From positions 1 through 21,959 of the IMG/VR virus record IMGVR_UViG_3300034630_000011: DNA of 21,959 bases. The stretch is one strand, 5' to 3'. The translations under genes and the position numbers were made by a program. Source of the DNA: a virus. Shown one piece after another: positions 18,407 to 21,959 of this stretch (within the stretch, counting starts at the first letter, position 1; the number at the start of each line of letters is the position of its first letter). The notes under the pieces were generated by a model, which worked only from the letters and a program-made list of their open reading frames with translations, searched no databases and was not told where the DNA came from.

Positions 18407-18894
18407 CCACGCTGCTCATGACCCATGCCGCAGCAGCCGCGCTGGGCGCCGCCCTGGCTGCAACGGCTGCGTGGCAACTGCAGGACTGGCGCCTGGGCGA
18501 ACAGATTGCCAGCCTGCAGGCCACCCATGCCACCGAGCGGGCCCGCGCCAGCCAGGCTGCCTGGGCGGCCGAGCGCGCCACCGCACTCAAGTACCAAGGA
18601 GCATTGAATGATGCACGCACCCGCGAAGCGGCTTTGCAGCGCGATGCTGCCCGTGCTCGCACTGAGTCTGACGGCCTGCGCGAGCAGGCAGCCGGCGCCG
18701 CCCGGCGCATTGCCGCGGGTGCTGCTGCCCCCGCCGCCATCGCTGGGTACGCCGCTGCCGCCGGTGAGCTACTCGCAGACTGCAGCCGAGCGCATCAAGA
18801 GCTGGCACGACAGGCTGATGGCCACGCCGCTGATGCGCGCGCCCTCAGAGACGCCTGGCCGGTGAGCGACGCAGTCGCCAGCCGCCACCCCTAG
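18403..18894 (+). CDS. Rz-like inner-membrane spanin (i-spanin)
   Basis: 163-aa protein. The N-terminal helix at about 5-25 (Ala-rich, ending AAWQLQDW) anchors it in the inner membrane. Residues 30-110 are a charged Ala/Arg/Glu coiled coil (ATHATERARASQAAWAAERA), the periplasmic Rz feature. The C-terminal part contains LLADCSRAHQELARQADGHA, standard in Rz. With Rz1 it spans the periplasm and fuses the membranes in the last step of lysis. The Rz1 gene is nested in another frame. It ends in TAG, directly abutting the stop of the convergent reverse-strand gene with no gap. Confidence 0.88.
   Translation: MTTLLMTHAAAAALGAALAATAAWQLQDWRLGEQIASLQATHATERARASQAAWAAERATALKYQGALNDARTREAALQRDAARARTESDGLREQAAGAARRIAAGAAAPAAIAGYAAAAGELLADCSRAHQELARQADGHAADARALRDAWPVSDAVASRHP
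18608..18865 (+). CDS. Rz1-like outer-membrane lipoprotein spanin, nested in Rz
   Basis: 85-aa protein encoded wholly within the Rz gene in the +1 frame. Lipoprotein signal peptide: basic start (AKRLC), hydrophobic MLPVLALS and lipobox LTAC with Cys24 as the lipidation site. The mature part is Pro-rich (QPAPPGALPRVLLPPPPS), the classic Rz1 character. AAGGAG (18596-18601) lies 6 nt before ATG 18608, the best Shine-Dalgarno in the cassette; ATG 18611 is an alternative. It should bind the Rz C-terminus across the periplasm. Confidence 0.88.
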   Translation: MMHAPAKRLCSAMLPVLALSLTACASRQPAPPGALPRVLLPPPPSLGTPLPPVSYSQTAAERIKSWHDRLMATPLMRAPSETPGR

Positions 18895-19770
18895 TCAGTT
18901 GCAGCTGATCAACCCCGGTGCACCGGCAATCCCTGCGTAGCGGATCTCGAAGGGCTGCGCCAGGTTGATGCTGGAGGGGAAGGCCGAGAACACGGCCTCT
19001 TTCTGCGCGGGCGAGGCGATGGTGCCGATGCCCGACCAGCCGTTCGACGGAGAGAAGAGTGCCGTGTCCGCATCGTAGTGGTAGGGCGATACGTCGATGG
19101 AGGTGGTGCCCTGCACGAAGAGCAGGCTGCCGCTCAGGAAGTTGGGGTTGCCCGATGCCGCGGTGAGCAGCATGCTGACCTTCTGCGCCTCGGGGTTCAC
19201 GCGGAAGTCGGCCAGCAGCATGCCATTGGCGTTGTTGGCAAGGGCCCCTGCGCAGGTGCGCTGCGCGGCCGACACGTTGAGCACCTTCACGGTGTAGGTG
19301 CTGGTGATGGTCTTGCCCTGCAGCAGCGCGCTGGCGGTGAACACCGCGTTCACATCGGCCGTCTGGCTGGCTGCCAGGAACACGCCCTGGGGCGTGATGG
19401 TGCCGGCCGAGGCGGGCACCACGGTCCAGATGGCCACCGTGGGGGTGCTGCTGCCGTCGGCGTTCTGCAAGGCGGCAGACAACGTGATGGTGCCGGCCTC
19501 GTTCACCGTGGTCGGGCCCGAGATCTTGAGCTGCGCTGCTGTGCTTGGGGCCACGGCTTGGGGTACGAAGTGCAGTGTTTGGGGGTCCCACTTGAAGGTG
19601 ACGTCCCACTCGCCCATGCCGGGCACTTTCAGGCGCTTGACGGTGAAGGCGTCGACCGCCTCGGGCTGGTAGCCCGCATTGGTGAGGTCGATGTCGATCG
19701 CCGCCGAAGCGGGCAGCGACAGGGTGGCGGCCGCAACGGCGGCGCAGATGGTGGTGAGTGATGCCCTCAT
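18895..19770 (-). CDS. Secreted Ig-like domain protein, probable lysogenic-conversion gene
   Basis: 291-aa protein on the opposite strand to all late genes. Signal peptide 1-23 (TTICAAVAAATLSLPASA, cleavage before Ala24). Residues about 30-75 hold a compact segment (KVPGMGEWDVTFKWDPQTLH). Residues about 78-166 look like a bacterial Ig-like (BIG2-type) domain (LKISGPTTVNEAGTITLSA, IWTVVPASAGTITPQGVFLA). The C-terminal domain has two Cys (C173, C290) that could pair. AAGGGA lies 8 nt before the ATG. Placed between lysis and terminase and transcribed backwards, it fits a moron expressed in the lysogen. Adhesion, surface masking or superinfection exclusion are all possible; no function can be assigned. 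Confidence 0.8.
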   Translation of the reverse strand: MRASLTTICAAVAAATLSLPASAAIDIDLTNAGYQPEAVDAFTVKRLKVPGMGEWDVTFKWDPQTLHFVPQAVAPSTAAQLKISGPTTVNEAGTITLSAALQNADGSSTPTVAIWTVVPASAGTITPQGVFLAASQTADVNAVFTASALLQGKTITSTYTVKVLNVSAAQRTCAGALANNANGMLLADFRVNPEAQKVSMLLTAASGNPNFLSGSLLFVQGTTSIDVSPYHYDADTALFSPSNGWSGIGTIASPAQKEAVFSAFPSSINLAQPFEIRYAGIAGAPGLISCN

Positions 19771-19788
19771 GAACGAAATCCCTTGTTA

Positions 19789-20034
19789 TCAGTGGTTTTG
19801 GGTGGCGGGATCGTAGCCGCCCGGCACCACGCCCTGGTGGCACCTGTCGTATTTGCACCAACCCCCACCGCCAGCCCAGCCAGGCCTTGCGCCAGAGGGC
19901 TTCTTCGTTGGCCTGTGCGGTCTGCGGATCCTGCTAAACCCAATGCCGGTGCGGCTTGCAAGACCACGCCACCGTGGCCGCGCAGTCCCCCCGGCCTTTC
20001 TTGCCACCCTTGCCAACCTCTTGAGTTTTGCCAT
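19789..20034 (-). CDS. Possible small basic protein upstream of the secreted protein
   Basis: 81 codons from ATG 20034 to a stop 18 nt before the secreted protein's start, ending WCKYDRCHQGVVPGGYDPA, which has unusually protein-like composition. The N-terminal part is very basic (AKLKRLARVARKAGG). No Shine-Dalgarno precedes its ATG, which lies on the same CATG as the start of the rightward gene at 20033. Could be the first gene of a reverse-strand operon, a gene fragment, or chance in high-GC DNA. Confidence 0.25.
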   Translation of the reverse strand: MAKLKRLARVARKAGGTARPRWRGLASRTGIGFSRIRRPHRPTKKPSGARPGWAGGGGWCKYDRCHQGVVPGGYDPATQNH

Positions 20035-20419
20035 GCAAGCACACACGCAGTTACACCTTTCTTCCTGTCCTTCTGCCGCCATGGATGCCCCGACCATGCC
20101 CGCGCGCACCATCACCAGCATCCGCGCTGGCGGCCTCAAGTCGCGCGTGGAAAAGCTGCTGCACAGCCAGGCCGGCCAGCCGCTCACGCTGGGCCAGATT
20201 GGCGCCGCGCTGGACCTGCCCAAGACCTCGCACCCCGAGATCAGCAGCTGCCTGGCCAAGCTGCGCGAGGCCGGCCGCGTGCAGACCAGCACCGGCCCGG
20301 CGTCGAGCGCGCGCGGGCGGCGGCTGGTGCAGCGCTACAGCATCCTGCTGCGGCGCGTGGGAGGCGATGTGTGCATCTCGGAGATGGATGCCCGCCGGGC
20401 GCTGGCCATGGCCCGCTGA
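20033..20419 (+). CDS. Winged-helix DNA-binding protein near the terminase genes
   Basis: 128-aa protein. Residues about 34-105 form a winged helix: SRVEKLLHSQAG, TLGQIGAALDLPKT, then the recognition-helix-like EISSCLAKLREAGRVQ and a basic wing (SSARGRRLVQRY). The N-terminal 25 residues are not conserved-looking; ATG 20081 or 20096 could be the true start, and none has a good Shine-Dalgarno. It opens the segment leading to the terminase genes. It might regulate late genes or serve in DNA recognition for packaging. I do not recognise a named family. Confidence 0.65.
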   Translation: MQAHTQLHLSSCPSAAMDAPTMPARTITSIRAGGLKSRVEKLLHSQAGQPLTLGQIGAALDLPKTSHPEISSCLAKLREAGRVQTSTGPASSARGRRLVQRYSILLRRVGGDVCISEMDARRALAMAR

Positions 20420-20441
20420 TTGCCCACCAGGAGACTTGCCC

Positions 20442-20747
20442 ATGGACTTTGTTGAAGACCACAGCCAGGAAGACCTGCACCTCATCGAGCTGCAGGCCCC
20501 GGGCGCAGCCCCTTTGCACGCGGGTGTGACGGCGTCGGGCATGGTCTACCTGCGTGGCGACCTGCACCCGCTGGGCAGCGCCACGGCCCTCCTCAAGGCT
20601 GCGCGCGCGCAGGTGCCCTATGCCGCAGTGAGCGCGGTGAACGTGCTTTTTCCGGCCGACTGGCTGCGCGGCGAATGCCTGCACGATGCCGACCGCCTGC
20701 GCGTGATTGCGGCCATGGAGCGCCTGGTGCGCGGGGCAGCGCGATGA
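20442..20747 (+). CDS. Hypothetical protein preceding the terminase small subunit
   Basis: 101-aa alpha/beta-looking protein with no domain I recognise (LHLIELQAPGAAPLHAGV, VYLRGDLHPLGSATALL, VNVLFPADWLRGECLHD, LRVIAAMERLVRG). AGGAG lies 8-9 nt before the ATG and it ends in an ATGA overlap with the terminase small gene, so it is translated and probably co-regulated with packaging functions. The role is unknown. Confidence 0.65.
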   Translation: MDFVEDHSQEDLHLIELQAPGAAPLHAGVTASGMVYLRGDLHPLGSATALLKAARAQVPYAAVSAVNVLFPADWLRGECLHDADRLRVIAAMERLVRGAAR

Positions 20748-21235
20748 GTGGCGGCAAGACCGTGCCACACCTGCTGGCGGTGCCAGCGGCTGGCGCCCGC
20801 CCGCCCGCACCAGTAGAGCCGCGCGAGGGCGTGGGCGCGGGTGAGCCCGGGGACGGCGTGACGCCGGCCATGGTGCTGCGTGAGCTGGCGGGCATAGCCT
20901 TCTTCGACATCCGCAAGCTCTTCAACGGCGATGGCAGCCTGAAGCGCGTGCAGGAGCTCGATGGTGCCACGGCCGCCGCCATCGCCTCCATCGAGGTGGT
21001 GGAGATCGGCCCCGGCGGCCAGCTGGAACTGGGCAAGAAGTTCAAGTCGCCCGAAAAGCTCAAGGCCCTGGACCTGCTGGGCACGCACCTGGGCATGTTC
21101 GCCAAGAAGGCCGACGAGGCCCCCGACCCGCTGCGCAAGGCCCTGGCGCAGATGCCCGCCGAGCGCGCCGAAGGCATGCTGGCTGCGCTGGAGCAGGTGA
21201 AGTCGACCAGGGAGAAGCCGCACAGTGCCCGCTGA
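20744..21235 (+). CDS. Terminase small subunit (Terminase_2-like), lacking the usual N-terminal HTH
   Basis: 163-aa protein. Residues about 43-120 match the C-terminal part of Terminase_2 small subunits: MVLRELAGIAFFDIRKLFNG, ELDGATAAAIASIEVVEI, and SPEKLKALDLLGTHLGMF. This region forms the oligomer and contacts the large subunit. The usual N-terminal helix-turn-helix (phage-type LTxKQxRFVxEYL) that recognises the packaging site is missing; residues 1-42 are Pro/Gly/Ala-rich. No in-frame upstream extension encodes one. It is coupled by ATGA to the gene before and overlaps the terminase large GTG by 11 nt. Confidence 0.78.
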   Translation: MSGGKTVPHLLAVPAAGARPPAPVEPREGVGAGEPGDGVTPAMVLRELAGIAFFDIRKLFNGDGSLKRVQELDGATAAAIASIEVVEIGPGGQLELGKKFKSPEKLKALDLLGTHLGMFAKKADEAPDPLRKALAQMPAERAEGMLAALEQVKSTREKPHSAR

Positions 21236-21959
21236 GCTGCCAGCCCTTCCCGACGTTCTGGCCGGCGCCACGCTCGAAGAGATCGCGGCCATCGAGGCTT
21301 TGCTGCGCGAGCGGCTCGCAGGTTGGCGCATGCGCCGCTTTTTCCAGGACGAAGGCCCTCTGCGTCGCGCGCTGTACGGCCGGCACCTGGCCTTCTTCCG
21401 CGCCGGCGCTGAGCACCGTGAGCGCTGCTTCATGGCCGGCAACCGCGTGGGAAAGACCATTGCGGGGGCCTACGAAACAGCTCTGCACCTCACGGGCCGC
21501 TACCCCCATTGGTGGGAGGGGCGGCGCTTCGATGGCCCCATCCAGGCCTGGGCCGCCGGCAAGAGCCTGGAGACCACGCGCGACATCGTGCAGCTCGAAC
21601 TCTATGGCCAGCCCGGCCAGCCGGGCACTGGCATGGTGCCGGCCGACGACATTGCCAAGGCCCGCCCGCGCGCCGGCGCCAACGGCGCGCTCGACTACCT
21701 GTGCGTGCGCCACCAGAGCGGGGGCGAGTCGGTCATCGGGTTCAAATCGTATGACCAGGGCCGCAAGGCCTTCGAGGGCACGGCACGCCACTGGGTGTGG
21801 CTGGACGAGGAGCCGCCCGTGGCGGTGTACAGCGAATGCCTGACGCGCACCGCGACCACGCAGGGGCTCATTGCGATCACCTTCACGCCGCTGGAGGGGG
21901 CGACGGAGGTGGTGCTGGATTTCTTGACGAAGGGGGTGGTGGTGGGTGGGGCGGGGTGA
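21225..21959 (+). CDS. Terminase large subunit, ATPase part only (stops at 244 aa)
   Basis: Packaging motor ATPase. Walker A GNRVGKT at residues 72-78, Walker B VWLDEE at 191-196 with Asp194 and catalytic Glu195/196, and coupling motif III around TFTPLEG (219-225). These make the ATPase domain complete. A TGA at the window end closes the frame shortly after motif III. Large subunits are normally 400-600 aa with a C-terminal RNase H-like nuclease, so this one is truncated or frameshifted in the G-rich stretch just before the stop. GTG start at 21225 with GGGAG about 9 nt upstream, overlapping the small-subunit stop. Without nuclease it could not cut concatemers. Confidence 0.85.
   Translation: MPAELPALPDVLAGATLEEIAAIEALLRERLAGWRMRRFFQDEGPLRRALYGRHLAFFRAGAEHRERCFMAGNRVGKTIAGAYETALHLTGRYPHWWEGRRFDGPIQAWAAGKSLETTRDIVQLELYGQPGQPGTGMVPADDIAKARPRAGANGALDYLCVRHQSGGESVIGFKSYDQGRKAFEGTARHWVWLDEEPPVAVYSECLTRTATTQGLIAITFTPLEGATEVVLDFLTKGVVVGGAG

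Noticed and set aside
19771-20032. Promoter for the reverse-strand secreted gene
   Set aside because: No -35/-10 pair with acceptable spacing was found upstream of 19770 on the reverse strand, so none is annotated, although some promoter must exist if the gene is expressed in the lysogen.

Overview
The window is part of a temperate, siphovirus-like prophage in a high-GC (mid-60s %) betaproteobacterial host. Codon use and the protein families (DUF1376, DUF6475, DUF1367, DUF1799, the lysozyme type) point to Burkholderiales, most likely Comamonadaceae (Acidovorax/Comamonas/Delftia-like). The host is inferred from family resemblance, not from a database search.

Layout. 1-971 is the lysis/lysogeny switch: a leftward S24-type CI repressor and a rightward YdaS/Cro-like regulator, separated by about 90 bp holding three copies of a TTTAG-N6-CTAAA operator and two face-to-face promoters whose -10 boxes lie only 7-8 nt before the start codons. 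1026-5364 is the early rightward operon: a terminator after cro, two small unknown genes, a DUF1376 replication-type protein, a DUF6475 protein, a DUF1367 protein, a Cys4 protein and a zinc-finger protein in the position of a Q antiterminator. 5338-5535 looks like a lambda pR'-6S-tR' late switch: a strong sigma70 promoter overlapping the end of the Q-like gene, a leader of about 160 nt and an intrinsic terminator.

5676-16505 holds the tail genes: a 37-aa ORF, tail tube protein, tail-assembly chaperone with a canonical -1 slippery site (GGGAAAC) joining it to a DUF1799 extension, a 1780-aa tape measure protein, one minor tail protein and a 776-aa fibre with a propeller-like repeat region. 16508-17532 is decayed: one gene carries three in-frame amber codons, and a papain-like (YiiX/C92-type) gene is broken across all three frames. 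17529-18894 is an intact lysis cassette (holin, signal-anchor lysozyme, Rz with nested Rz1). A reverse-strand secreted Ig-like protein (18895-19770) follows as a probable lysogenic-conversion gene. 20033-21959 holds a winged-helix protein, an unknown protein, a terminase small subunit without its usual N-terminal HTH, and a terminase large subunit that stops at 244 aa, before the nuclease domain.

Regulation is inferred to run CI/Cro, then early operon, then Q, then antitermination through several terminators in the late operon. The order Q-tail-lysis-terminase, with no head genes between Q and tail, is unusual. Together with the pseudogenes and the short terminase it suggests a rearranged, possibly defective prophage. 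I saw no integrase, att site, tRNA, CRISPR array or insertion sequence.
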